Made by a program: the position numbers and the translations under genes. The notes below the pieces were generated by a model. The model saw only the letters and a program-made list of their open reading frames with translations, did no database searches and had not been told where the DNA came from. Below, piece after piece: positions 16,470 through 24,374 of a stretch of DNA of 28,897 nt. Source of the DNA: JBBTCJ01 sp038043285 (lineage in GTDB: Bacteria > Planctomycetota > Phycisphaerae > UBA1845); the NCBI GenBank assembly GCA_038043285.1, contig JBBTCJ010000053.1:1-28897 (forward strand), written 5' to 3'. The number at the start of each line of letters is the position of its first letter. Within the stretch, counting starts at the first letter, position 1.

Positions 16470-17872
16470 GTCGCGTCTGGGCCGTCGCGCGTCTGATGAT
16501 CTCCGAGGGCGTTCGCATGAAGATCGCCCTCGTTTTTCTGATGTTGATCGGCGCCGTGGTCGTGGGTCTGCCGTTCTCCATCAAAGGCGACGGTTCGCTG
16601 ACCGGCGCCGTGCAGAGTTTCATGCAATACGGTCTCAGCGCGACGGGATTGCTCCTGGGCCTGCTGACGATCTTGATGGCCCGATCCCTGTCCGACGAGG
16701 TCGCCAATCGCCAGATCTTGATGGTGATGACCAAGCCGATTCCCCGCTGGCAGTTCCTCCTGGGGAAGTGGCTGGGGATGACGCTCTTGAACGCGGCCTT
16801 CCTGATCTGCTCCGGGGCCACGATCTATGGGATGGTCCACTACATCAAGCGGACGCATCCGCCGCTCGATCCGCGTCTGGACGAGGGCGAACTGAACAAC
16901 GAAGTGCTCGTCGCCCGTCATGCCTCGAAGGCCATGCTTCCGGATTTCGGCGCCGACGTGGAACTGGAGTTTGACCGTAACGTGGAAGAGGGGGCGTACG
17001 CGAACGTGCCCGATTTTGACCCGGCGAGAGAGAAGCTCCGCTTGCTCAGGAAGCATGAGGCTCGTTGGCGAATCGTCGGGCCGATGAACGATCGGGTGTT
17101 CGAGTTTCAGAACGTCCTGTGCGACCGCTCGCCGGGGCATTTCATCCAACTTCGGTACCGAACCCAGGTGACGCGCTATGCGCCCGATGAAATCTTCCGC
17201 GCCTTGTGGCAGGTCGGCGACGCCCGGAGCGGCACGCCGGTGTACCGGATCCCCGTGCGGCACGTCATCGACCGATGGCACACTGTCCGCATAAGGTCCG
17301 ACGCCGTTGCCGCCGACGGTTCCCTCCAGGTGATCTTCCGCAATCGCAATCCGTTTGAGGACGAGCGCCAATGGCCCAACGTCATGGAGTTCCGGGCGGA
17401 CCATCCCCTCGAGGTGATGTTTGTCGTGGGAACGTTTGAATGGAACCTGGTTCGCCTGCTGGTTCTTGTCCAGTGCAAGCTGATGTTCCTTGCCGCCGTG
17501 TCGTTGCTTGCGGTAACGGTATTCTCCTTCCCGGTCGCGTGCCTGACTTCGCTGACCATGTACGTCCTCGCCGGAACCCGGGCGTTCATCATGGAAGCGC
17601 TGAACTTCGAGTCCGTCAACCGGGCCTCGATGTTCTCTTCGGTGAAGGAGTTCTTCTTGCAGTCCTTGATGCACGCCTACATGGCGATTTGCTGGGTCAT
17701 TCCCGATTTTGGTCGATATGACGCCGTCGAAGACCTCGTGAACGGGCGCAACGTCGGCCTGGTTTGGGTGCTGCAGGGAATGTCTGAATTGGCGTTGGTC
17801 AAAACCGCCATTCTCCTCGGATTGGCCATGCTCCTGTTCCAGCGTCGCGAGGTGGCGGAGGCGTCGTTCTGA
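16466..17872 (+). CDS. ABC-2 family transporter permease with large periplasmic loop
   Basis: 468 aa. The start overlaps the ATPase stop (ATGA). Membrane segments flank a soluble insert: N-terminal TMs (ALVFLMLIGAVVVGLPF; GLSATGLLLGLLTILMA), the coupling stretch SDEVANRQILMVMTKPIPR, and a further TM (LLNAAFLICSGATIYGMV). An extracytoplasmic domain of about 170 residues (about 130-310) follows. It is rich in beta-type sequence such as FIQLRYRTQVTRYAP and contains DEGELNNEVLVARHASK. C-terminal TMs end in LLFQRREVAEASF. It is a paralogue of the shorter minus-strand permease at 9180-10157, which lacks the big loop. The loop could contact substrate, the neighbouring helical protein (17887) or the SPFH cage. 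The exported compound is unknown. Confidence 0.9.
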   Translation: MSRVWAVARLMISEGVRMKIALVFLMLIGAVVVGLPFSIKGDGSLTGAVQSFMQYGLSATGLLLGLLTILMARSLSDEVANRQILMVMTKPIPRWQFLLGKWLGMTLLNAAFLICSGATIYGMVHYIKRTHPPLDPRLDEGELNNEVLVARHASKAMLPDFGADVELEFDRNVEEGAYANVPDFDPAREKLRLLRKHEARWRIVGPMNDRVFEFQNVLCDRSPGHFIQLRYRTQVTRYAPDEIFRALWQVGDARSGTPVYRIPVRHVIDRWHTVRIRSDAVAADGSLQVIFRNRNPFEDERQWPNVMEFRADHPLEVMFVVGTFEWNLVRLLVLVQCKLMFLAAVSLLAVTVFSFPVACLTSLTMYVLAGTRAFIMEALNFESVNRASMFSSVKEFFLQSLMHAYMAICWVIPDFGRYDAVEDLVNGRNVGLVWVLQGMSELALVKTAILLGLAMLLFQRREVAEASF

Positions 17873-17886
17873 CGGGTGATCCGCTG

Positions 17887-19863
17887 ATGTCGGAGATTCT
17901 CGCCCATTCCCTCCCGGAGTATCTTGCGGCTCGCCGCAGCGCCCGCCGACGCGATTGGGGTGCGCAGGCGGTGGCCCTGACGATCACCGCGACGTGCCTG
18001 GTTGCGGCGGGTTTCCTCGTCCGGCCGATCAACCACATCCGATCCGAGCGTCAACTGGTCATTGATCCTTCGGTGGTGCGGGATCTTCCGCCGGAGCTTG
18101 CCCTGTTGGGCAAACTGGGCACCTTCCGCGCCCTGGCGATTGACTGGGCGGCCATTCGAGCCGAGCGACTCAAGGAGCAGGGGAAGGTCTACGAGGCTTT
18201 GCAGCTCCATAATACGGTCTGCGCCCTGGCCCCGCGTTTTCCCGACGTATGGGTGTTTGCTGCCTGGAACATGGCCTACAACATCTCGGTTATGCAGTAC
18301 ACCCCTGAGGCTCGTTGGCAGTGGGTGACCAACGGAATCCAGATCCTTCGCGATCGCGCCATCCAGTACAATCCACGATGCGTCACGCTCTACAAAGAGT
18401 TGTCGTGGATCTACTGGCACAAAATCGGGGATTTCCTCGACGACGAACATCTCAATTACAAGCGGGCGCTGGCCGTCGAGATGGAGCGGATCCTGGGACC
18501 GCAACCCCTGGCCCTGAACGATCGGGAGTACTTCGACTGGTTCCGCCGGATTGTGGATGCCCCTCGGGATCTCGATTTGTTCCTTGAACGCGACGAGGAG
18601 GTCGCTCGTCTCCTCGAAGAGCTTGGGAAAGTGAAGCTTGGCCCGGACGAGGTGCTGTTGGATTTCGTCGCCCGCCGCCTGCGCCCCGAGCTGCGGCCGG
18701 AGGATCTCGCCAAGGACGGGAAGGATGTCGATTCGCTGGATGCGAAGCGCGAGGCCTTGCTGAGGGATCCGGCTTGGGCGGCGCCGCGGGACCGCCTTCT
18801 GTCCGCCCTTCGCTCGAAGACCCTGCGGCAGCGCTCCAGGTTGGACCTCGATGCCATGATGTCGCTCATGGTGGATGAGTATGGTCCGCTGGATTGGCGG
18901 AATGCGTTTTCGCACTCGTTGTATTGGTCGACGTTGGGCGATCGCCGCTCCGAAGGATATGCGGCCGCCCGGCAGGCAGACGCGATGAACACGGCGCGAT
19001 TCGTCTTCTTTTCCCTGCAAAACCTGGTGACTCGCGGACGAATGACGCTGTATCCGAACTTCGATGACGTGTTTCGCTCGTATATCGAGTTGACGCCCGA
19101 CACGCGGTTTATTCCCTACCTCTATGATACGTACATGCGCTTAGGCAAAAAGCATTTTGGAGATGATCCGCAGTTCAGGGATGGCACTCCCGGTCCGAAC
19201 TACATGACCGGCTTTGTCAGCAGCATGCACAACTGGATCCAGTTGCTTTATCTCGATGGCGGCGACGCGAACCAGGAGCTGGCGGAGAACTACTACGCCT
19301 GGTTACGCAAGAACAATCCCCACCCCGACGGGAGATCCCAGGAGCAGTATCTGGTCACGCTGGATGAGTTCGTCATGGGCGGCATCCTGGGGCAGATGGA
19401 AACCTATCGCGCGGCCCATGCGATCGTCGGTACGTTCATACGCAACGCCCTGAAGCACTTCGCCCTGGGACAACCGGCGCAGGCCCTACATTCGCTGAGC
19501 CTGTCGCGCAAGTGCTACGACTTCTGGATGGCGGACGCCTCCAAGGACATCAACGACCGGCGGAAGATGCAGCCGCCGGTCTTGCAGCTTCGAGACGCCA
19601 TCGAGCAGTTCTTTCAGGAACCCTCCTATGATGCCCTGGGCAAGGCCCGCCTGTGGAATGCGCTTCCCCTGGAACAGAGGCGGATGGTCTACGACGCCAT
19701 GAAGCCGCTCTTCGTGCGGCTGTGCGAGAGCCAAGTTCCTCCGTGGGACGCCCTTCGCGCCTTCCCCGAACCGGAAGGCATGGAGGAGTTCCGCCGGAGT
19801 GAGGTCGATTTCTTGGGCAAGCCTCGCGAGGAGCTGGAGCAGGGCACGCGCGATCGGAATTGA
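17887..19863 (+). CDS. Membrane-anchored helical-repeat (TPR-like) protein
   Basis: 658 aa, starting 14 bp after the permease stop. A basic N-terminus with RRSARRRD precedes one membrane segment (residues ~27-46, AVALTITATCLVAAGFLV); the rest is predicted to lie outside the cytoplasm. Residues ~75-200 have TPR-like spacing of aromatic and Ala residues (AIDWAAIRAERLKEQGKVYEALQ pattern, FPDVWVFAAWNMAYN, LYKELSWIYWHKIGD). The middle is highly charged and helical (DEEVARLLEELGKV, and EALLRDPAWAAPR). The C-terminal half is rich in Tyr/Trp/Phe. No catalytic motif is recognised. Tight spacing and coupling with the ABC genes suggest an accessory scaffold of the transporter. The assignment to TPR is by eye, and only the first third is convincing. 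Confidence 0.75.
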   Translation: MSEILAHSLPEYLAARRSARRRDWGAQAVALTITATCLVAAGFLVRPINHIRSERQLVIDPSVVRDLPPELALLGKLGTFRALAIDWAAIRAERLKEQGKVYEALQLHNTVCALAPRFPDVWVFAAWNMAYNISVMQYTPEARWQWVTNGIQILRDRAIQYNPRCVTLYKELSWIYWHKIGDFLDDEHLNYKRALAVEMERILGPQPLALNDREYFDWFRRIVDAPRDLDLFLERDEEVARLLEELGKVKLGPDEVLLDFVARRLRPELRPEDLAKDGKDVDSLDAKREALLRDPAWAAPRDRLLSALRSKTLRQRSRLDLDAMMSLMVDEYGPLDWRNAFSHSLYWSTLGDRRSEGYAAARQADAMNTARFVFFSLQNLVTRGRMTLYPNFDDVFRSYIELTPDTRFIPYLYDTYMRLGKKHFGDDPQFRDGTPGPNYMTGFVSSMHNWIQLLYLDGGDANQELAENYYAWLRKNNPHPDGRSQEQYLVTLDEFVMGGILGQMETYRAAHAIVGTFIRNALKHFALGQPAQALHSLSLSRKCYDFWMADASKDINDRRKMQPPVLQLRDAIEQFFQEPSYDALGKARLWNALPLEQRRMVYDAMKPLFVRLCESQVPPWDALRAFPEPEGMEEFRRSEVDFLGKPREELEQGTRDRN

Positions 19864-19922
19864 CTCGTGTGCCGCGGCAAGCGAATCCGCGGTGGCCCTC
19901 CGACGCTCGCGGGCCAAACGGG

Positions 19923-19968
19923 GGTCGGAGCTTTGTCATCGCCGCGGAACGACCCGCCGGCTCCGACC
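19923..19968. terminator. Long-loop inverted repeat after the ABC cluster
   Basis: GGTCGGAGC (19923-19931) and GCTCCGACC (19960-19968) are perfect 9-bp inverted arms with a 28-nt interior. It lies 60 bp after the helical-repeat gene and 114 bp before the PilZ gene, so it could end the cluster transcript. There is no T-run, and it could equally be a regulator site. Confidence 0.35.
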
Positions 19969-20081
19969 GATAACCATCACCATGCCAAAGTCGCGGGGAT
20001 GCGGAACCGAAGAATGCGTAGTGTGCGGCCTGTAGGTGCCGCCACTTCGGAACTCAACGGCTCAACGGTAGGAGTGGCTGG

Positions 20082-20408
20082 ATGTCTGACGCGACGATGC
20101 ATGTGCGCCCGACGTGGCTGCGGGAAGGCCTCGACGGCGACTTCAACGACCAGGATGCACAGCGCCGCAACGAAACCCGGCACGTCTGGGTGCGCCTCGC
20201 CTCGATCCAGGCCTCCGTGCGAATCACCAACGTCTCGGAGAACGGTGTCGGCTTGATCACCCGCGAGTCTCTCCCCAAGGGCCAGCGGATCCGTCTGACC
20301 CCCGACGGTCGCAACGAAGCCGACCACCCCTACGACTCCGCTACCCTTCGCGTGGTCCACTGCACGCCGACCATCAACGGCTTCAAGGTCGGATGCGTTT
20401 TCGAATAG
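20082..20408 (+). CDS. PilZ-domain protein
   Basis: 108 aa, start set by GGAG (20071-20074) 7 nt before the ATG. It is almost entirely one PilZ domain. The c-di-GMP-binding signature is present in both parts: R29-x-x-x-R33 (RNETR) and N50-x-S-x-x-G55 (NVSENGVG). The beta-barrel continues with LPKGQRIRLTPDG and ends with VVHCTPTINGFKVGCVFE. No partner domain is attached, so it would act as a small c-di-GMP-responsive adaptor. Targets are unknown; the Tad pilus genes in this window are one possible user but are 5 kb away. It appears to be a single-gene unit, since a clear promoter for the next gene follows it. Confidence 0.87.
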   Translation: MSDATMHVRPTWLREGLDGDFNDQDAQRRNETRHVWVRLASIQASVRITNVSENGVGLITRESLPKGQRIRLTPDGRNEADHPYDSATLRVVHCTPTINGFKVGCVFE

Positions 20409-20645
20409 TCGGCATCGAAAGCTGAACGCCGCATGAACCACCTCGGGCAGGCGAAGCCCGTCAGCCTGAGGCCAAACGCCGCGCGCCGCAGGGCGATCCC
20501 CGCAGCGCAACCCAAAACACACAACACACACCGGCAGGGTTTTTCAATTGCCCGAGTGTCGCGATGTCGGGTGCTATTGCCGGCTTGCCCGGCGGTGCCG
20601 GAATTCGAGCAATGCGCTGCAAGGCCGGCAACGCCGGCGCGACCT
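20409..20645. other. Hairpin-rich non-coding stretch between PilZ gene and kdsB promoter
   Basis: Part of a 316-bp gap. It contains an imperfect hairpin (20441-20470, CCTCGGGCAGGC against GCCTGAGG with a GAA loop region), the 11-mer GCAGGCGAAGC (20447-20457) also found at 13814, and a compact GCCGGC-AAC-GCCGGC hairpin at 20624-20638, about 8 bp before the kdsB promoter. No conserved ORF was seen. These are probably transcript-end structures for the PilZ gene and REP-like debris; the last hairpin could also be an operator. Confidence 0.4.
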
Positions 20646-20674
20646 TTGACAAATCCAGCGACTTCCCGTATATT
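20646..20674 (+). promoter_or_regulatory. Sigma70-type promoter for kdsB-pyrG
   Basis: -35 TTGACA (20646-20651, perfect consensus), 17-bp spacer, -10 TATATT (20669-20674, 5 of 6). The start of transcription would be near 20681, giving a leader of about 44 nt before the kdsB ATG. No second convincing promoter was seen before pyrG, so this one probably drives both genes. Confidence 0.8.
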
Positions 20675-20714
20675 CTTCCCGTGCACCACAGATTTGGCCA
20701 CTTTCAGAGGTTTT

Positions 20715-20719
20715 GGAGG
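20715..20719 (+). promoter_or_regulatory. Shine-Dalgarno sequence that fixes the kdsB start
   Basis: GGAGG lies 5 nt before the ATG at 20725. It rules out the in-frame TTG at 20713, which overlaps this element, as the start. Confidence 0.8.
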
Positions 20720-20724
20720 CTGGC

Positions 20725-21498
20725 ATGACCGTCGTAGCGGTCATCCCCGCCCGCTTCGGCGCTACCCGCTTTCCTGGAAAACCTCTCGCCAAAGACACCG
20801 GAAAATTCCTCATTCAACACGTTTTTGAGCGCGTTCGTGAGGCCGGTACGATCGACCGCACCGTGGTTGCCACGGATGACGAGCGGATCATGGCCGCTGT
20901 GAAATCCTTTGGCGGCGATGCGCGACTCACAAGGTCCGATCACCTCTCCGGGACCGACCGCGTCGGAGAGGTGGCCGAAGCCTTGGACCTCGGCGACGAC
21001 GACCTCGTGCTTAACGTGCAGGGCGACGAGCCGGAAGTCAGCCCCGTTTCCCTGAATCGCCTCGTTGAACGAATGATGCGTGGCGATGGTCCGACCATCG
21101 GGACAATCGCCGCGCCGTTCGCCGACGCCGGTCCGCGCCTTGGACCGGGGTCTCCGCTGGATCCGAATTGCGTGAAAGTGGTGGTTGACCTGCGGGGGCG
21201 AGCGTTATATTTCTCGCGTAGTCCGATCCCTTATCCTCGCGACGCGGGCGGATGCGTGGATCGACCTTCACGTTGGTTGTTGCACATGGGTGTCTATGCC
21301 TTCCGCGCTTCTACGCTACGGGCGATCTCCGGCGGCGTCATGCCCCCGACTTCGCTGGAGCGGGCCGAGTCGCTGGAACAGCTTCGCTGGCTGCAAAACG
21401 GACTTCCCATCGAGGTCGTTGTCGTCGAAGAACGATCCGTGGGCATCGACACGCCGGAGGATTACGCGGCCTTCCTTCGCCGCGCGCGGGGCAACTGA
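20725..21498 (+). CDS. kdsB: 3-deoxy-manno-octulosonate cytidylyltransferase (CMP-Kdo synthetase)
   Basis: 257 aa, close to the usual ~250. It transfers CMP from CTP to Kdo, giving CMP-Kdo for the inner core of LPS; cytoplasmic and Mg-dependent. Diagnostic motifs are all present: IPARFGATRFPGKPLA (nucleotide-binding loop), VVATDDERI, TRSDHLSGTDRVGEV, LNVQGDEPEV (Mg-binding Asp), NCVKVVVD, ALYFSRSPIPYPR, HMGVYAFR, LERAESLEQLRWL and GIDTPEDY at the C-terminus. It is preceded by its own promoter and followed by pyrG, which makes the CTP it uses; kdsB-pyrG adjacency is also known in other bacteria such as chlamydiae. Its presence implies that this organism makes Kdo-containing LPS or a related surface glycolipid. 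Confidence 0.97.
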   Translation: MTVVAVIPARFGATRFPGKPLAKDTGKFLIQHVFERVREAGTIDRTVVATDDERIMAAVKSFGGDARLTRSDHLSGTDRVGEVAEALDLGDDDLVLNVQGDEPEVSPVSLNRLVERMMRGDGPTIGTIAAPFADAGPRLGPGSPLDPNCVKVVVDLRGRALYFSRSPIPYPRDAGGCVDRPSRWLLHMGVYAFRASTLRAISGGVMPPTSLERAESLEQLRWLQNGLPIEVVVVEERSVGIDTPEDYAAFLRRARGN

Positions 21499-21506
21499 GG
21501 ACGCTG

Positions 21507-21662
21507 ATGTCGAATGCGAATCGTGAGCCGCCCAATGACCTGCGTGGACCATTTCGTGACGATGTCCCATCGGCCCGGGCGTTGCTTGCCCCGGGGCGTA
21601 CGATCTACATGCACGGTCCAATCGACATTCACCATTCCTCAGTCCCTGAAAGGCTCCCATGA
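21507..21662 (+). CDS. Possible 51-aa ORF between kdsB and pyrG
   Basis: ATG at 21507 lies 8 bp after the kdsB stop, with GAGGA 5 nt upstream. The frame runs 51 codons and its TGA overlaps the pyrG start as ATGA (21659-21662), an arrangement typical of translational coupling. The product (MSNANREPPNDLRGPF...) is hydrophilic, has no recognised domain and carries several His near the end (MHGPIDIHHSS). It could be a real small protein, a leader ORF that couples pyrG translation, or chance. It fills nearly the whole 160-bp spacer between the two genes. Confidence 0.4.
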   Translation: MSNANREPPNDLRGPFRDDVPSARALLAPGRTIYMHGPIDIHHSSVPERLP

Positions 21663-23464
21663 AACCTGAAACGAATCTCTCGCGGATCGGGCACATTTCG
21701 GAGGAGACCGAGTTCTTCACGCCGATGCCGGCCGGCTATCAGCCGGGCCGAACCAGGTACGTCGTCGTCTTTGGGACCGTGATGAGCGGACTGGGCAAGG
21801 GTATCTTCTCCAGCTCACTCGCCAAGATTCTCCAGGACAAGGGGCTTACCGTCGCCCCGGTCAAGCTGGAAGGTTACCTCAACCGCGACAGCGGAACGCT
21901 CAATCCCTACCGCCACGGCGAAGTCTACGTCCTCGATGACGGCATGGAATGCGACATGGATCTCGGAACGTACGAGCGGATGCTCAACCAGAACCTGTCG
22001 CGGCTGAACTTCTCCACCAGCGGGCAGATCCTCTCGTCGGTGCTCGAAAAAGAGCGCGCCGGCAAGTACCTCGGCCGCGACGTGCAGATGATCCCGCACG
22101 TCACCGGCGAAGTGAAGCTGCGCCTGCGCGAACTCGCCGTTGCCTCTGAGGCCGACGTGGTCTTCGTTGAAATCGGCGGAACCGTCGGCGACGTCGAAAA
22201 TGCTTACTTCATTGAGGCGGTCCGCGAGATGTCGTTCGAGGAGGGATTCTCGAACTTCTGTTTCGTCGCCCTGACCTATGTCGTCGCGCCGCAGTCGCTG
22301 GGGGAGCAGAAATCGAAACCGGCGCAGCTGAACCTCAAGCTGCTCAACGCCGCGGGCATTCATCCGCACATCATCGCCTGCCGCGCCTCCACGCCGGTGA
22401 CCACGAAGGTCCGCGAAAAAATCGCCATGTTCGCCAGCGTGCCCATGGAGCGGGTCTTCTCGATGCACGATTGTGACAGCGTGTACGTCATTCCCGAAAT
22501 GCTCCGCGGCGCGGGCATCGACGCCGCCGTGGTGGATATTCTTGACTTGCAGGAGAGGACCGACGCGGCGGCCGAAGAATCCGCGCGCCAGACCTGGAAC
22601 GCCTACATCAACCGATTTCGATCCTCGGAACACGCCGTGACCATCGGCATCATCGGAAAGTACACCTCCGTTCGCGACAGCTACGCCAGCATCATCCAAT
22701 CCATCGAACACGCCGGGGCGGTGTGCGGCGCCCGCGTTCAGTTGGAGTGGGTCGATAGTGCGGACCTGACCGAAGCCAACATCGAGGATCGCCTTCGCGC
22801 GATCCACGGCGTCATCGTTCCGGGAGGGTTTGGTTTCCGCGGCGTGGATGGAAAAATCGCCTGCGTGGAATACGTTCGGCAACGCGGCGTCCCCTACCTT
22901 GGCATCTGCTATGGAATGCAGATCGCGGTCATTGAGTACGCCCGCCACGTCTGCGGGCTGACGCACGCATGCAGCACCGAGATCGAACCCGACTGTCCCC
23001 AGCCGGTGATCGATCTGCTTCCCGATCAGAAAAAGATCGAAGGTCTGGGGGGCAACATGCGCCTGGGCGGGTACGACGTGGCCCTGACCCCCGGAAGCAT
23101 CGCGTTTCAGATCTTCGGAAACCTCGAACAGGTTCGGCTTCGCTTTCGCCACCGTTACGAGGTGAATCCGGACTACATCGCGGTTCTGGAGAAGGCTGGA
23201 TTGGTGTTCTCCGGCCGCAGCCCGAGCCATCCCATTATGCAAGTCCTCGAATTGCCCAGGAATCGGCATCCGTTCTTCATGGCCACCCAGGCCCATCCTG
23301 AACTGACCAGTCGCCCCCTTGCGCCGCAACCGCTGTTTGTCGGACTGGTCCGGGCGGCGTTGGCACACGCCGGTGTCGCCGTCGCGCCGCTTTGCGATGC
23401 GCCTGCCTCAACGCCTCGCCCAAGCTCTCCGGCGATCGAGGCCCGACTGGCGAATCACGATTAG
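21659..23464 (+). CDS. pyrG: CTP synthase (glutamine-hydrolysing), divergent variant
   Basis: 601 aa versus ~545 for the usual enzyme: about 31 extra residues before the synthetase domain and about 30 after the glutaminase. It converts UTP, ATP and glutamine to CTP. Synthetase domain: VMSGLGKGIFSSSLAK, KLEGYLNRDSGTL, HGEVYVLDDGMECDMDLG (Mg-binding Asp kept), VEIGGTVGDVEN (Mg-binding Glu kept), QKSKPAQ (UTP/CTP-site Lys and Gln kept). Glutaminase domain: GGFGFRGVDG, GICYGMQ (nucleophile Cys), HRYEVN, QAHPE (His-Glu of the triad). Odd points are FVTGGVVSSLGKG changed to FGTVMSGLGKG and KxDPYxNVDPGT changed to KLEGYLNRDSGT. AAAGG 5 nt before the ATG supports the start. It lies in a kdsB transcription unit. 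Confidence 0.95.
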   Translation: MKPETNLSRIGHISEETEFFTPMPAGYQPGRTRYVVVFGTVMSGLGKGIFSSSLAKILQDKGLTVAPVKLEGYLNRDSGTLNPYRHGEVYVLDDGMECDMDLGTYERMLNQNLSRLNFSTSGQILSSVLEKERAGKYLGRDVQMIPHVTGEVKLRLRELAVASEADVVFVEIGGTVGDVENAYFIEAVREMSFEEGFSNFCFVALTYVVAPQSLGEQKSKPAQLNLKLLNAAGIHPHIIACRASTPVTTKVREKIAMFASVPMERVFSMHDCDSVYVIPEMLRGAGIDAAVVDILDLQERTDAAAEESARQTWNAYINRFRSSEHAVTIGIIGKYTSVRDSYASIIQSIEHAGAVCGARVQLEWVDSADLTEANIEDRLRAIHGVIVPGGFGFRGVDGKIACVEYVRQRGVPYLGICYGMQIAVIEYARHVCGLTHACSTEIEPDCPQPVIDLLPDQKKIEGLGGNMRLGGYDVALTPGSIAFQIFGNLEQVRLRFRHRYEVNPDYIAVLEKAGLVFSGRSPSHPIMQVLELPRNRHPFFMATQAHPELTSRPLAPQPLFVGLVRAALAHAGVAVAPLCDAPASTPRPSSPAIEARLANHD

Positions 23465-23596
23465 CCCATCCTTCCGTACCGGGTCACGCAGACCGCAACT
23501 CGTCTACATTCGTTCGGCCTGATTGCCCCTTGCGGTGTTCCATCCATCTCGCCATACAACGGTGTGCGACGATCGCGGTCATGGAATTGCCCCCCA

Positions 23597-23625
23597 TTGC
23601 CATTCCTGGTCAATTAGATTACCAT
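23597..23625 (+). promoter_or_regulatory. Sigma70-type promoter for the small membrane protein
   Basis: -35 TTGCCA (23597-23602, 5 of 6), 17-bp spacer, -10 TACCAT (23620-23625, 4 of 6), within a locally AT-rich stretch. Transcription would start near 23632, about 43 nt before the ATG at 23675. Confidence 0.6.
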
Positions 23626-23674
23626 CTCCGTCACGGGTTTAGTGGATCACAATCACCCTTTAAGGAACAAGGCG

Positions 23675-24325
23675 ATGAACGGGCGTGCGATCATCGGTGG
23701 GGCGGCGGGAGGAGTCGCAGGGGCGCTCATTTGGGGCGCCGTGTCGGCGCTCACAAACTATGAAGTCGGCTACATCGCCTGGGGGATTGGCGTCCTCGTG
23801 GGCGGGGGGGCGGCGTTGTTTGAAGCCAGGGGTGCCGGGATGGGGGCGGTTTGTGCCATTCTCGCCCTGGTTTCGATGCTGGTTGGCAAAATGGCGGCTG
23901 TGGAGTTCTCCGCGCCGCAGGCGATTCGGGAGGTCGCGGCGGCGGAGCTTAGTCAGCAAGTTTATGACGAAATGTGCGAGGATGCCGAGGCGTTTGCCCA
24001 GCTTCCGCCCGACGCTGACGTTCGCGAGTTCATGCTCGAGCACGACTTTTCGGAGGCGAGCCGCGCCTCGGAGGTGCCGGTGAGCGAGGTGAAGGATTTT
24101 CTGGAGTTTACGGCCCCGGACCTTCGGCGGGTGCACGAGGCCAGACTCGACTATTCGACATGGCGCGACGAGCAAACCGAGCGCGCCGTAGACGTACTCA
24201 CCTCTCAGATGCCGGTGTTCGAGATCGTGGTGGACGAGCTTGGCCCGATGGACATCATTTTCGCGTTGTTGGGCGTTGGGACGGCCTATCGGATCGGGTC
24301 GGGGCGAGAGCGGGCCGCGGCGTAG
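23675..24325 (+). CDS. Small membrane protein of unknown function
   Basis: 216 aa from the ATG at 23675, chosen because AAGGA lies 8 nt upstream; an in-frame upstream start (23642) lacks this and falls in the leader. Three hydrophobic, Gly/Ala-rich segments fill residues 4-76 (IIGGAAGGVAGALIWGAV; IAWGIGVLVGGGAALF; GAVCAILALVSMLVGKMAA). A charged, acidic helical region (about 80-185) and a last hydrophobic stretch, MDIIFALLGVGTAYRIGSG, follow. No catalytic motif or known domain was recognised. It is convergent with dapF (49-bp gap) and has its own promoter, so it is probably monocistronic. Confidence 0.75.
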   Translation: MNGRAIIGGAAGGVAGALIWGAVSALTNYEVGYIAWGIGVLVGGGAALFEARGAGMGAVCAILALVSMLVGKMAAVEFSAPQAIREVAAAELSQQVYDEMCEDAEAFAQLPPDADVREFMLEHDFSEASRASEVPVSEVKDFLEFTAPDLRRVHEARLDYSTWRDEQTERAVDVLTSQMPVFEIVVDELGPMDIIFALLGVGTAYRIGSGRERAAA

Positions 24326-24374
24326 AGTCAACGCCGCAGTCGCCTTACGATGCCGGTTGGCGCCGCGTTCTTGA

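Noticed and set aside
17677..19020. 447-aa minus-strand open frame
   Set aside because: Antisense to the helical-repeat protein and permease end; no plausible ribosome binding site or domain.
21815..23368. 517-aa minus-strand open frame
   Set aside because: Antisense to pyrG, with a His/Asp/Val-rich composition typical of the reverse complement of high-GC3 genes.
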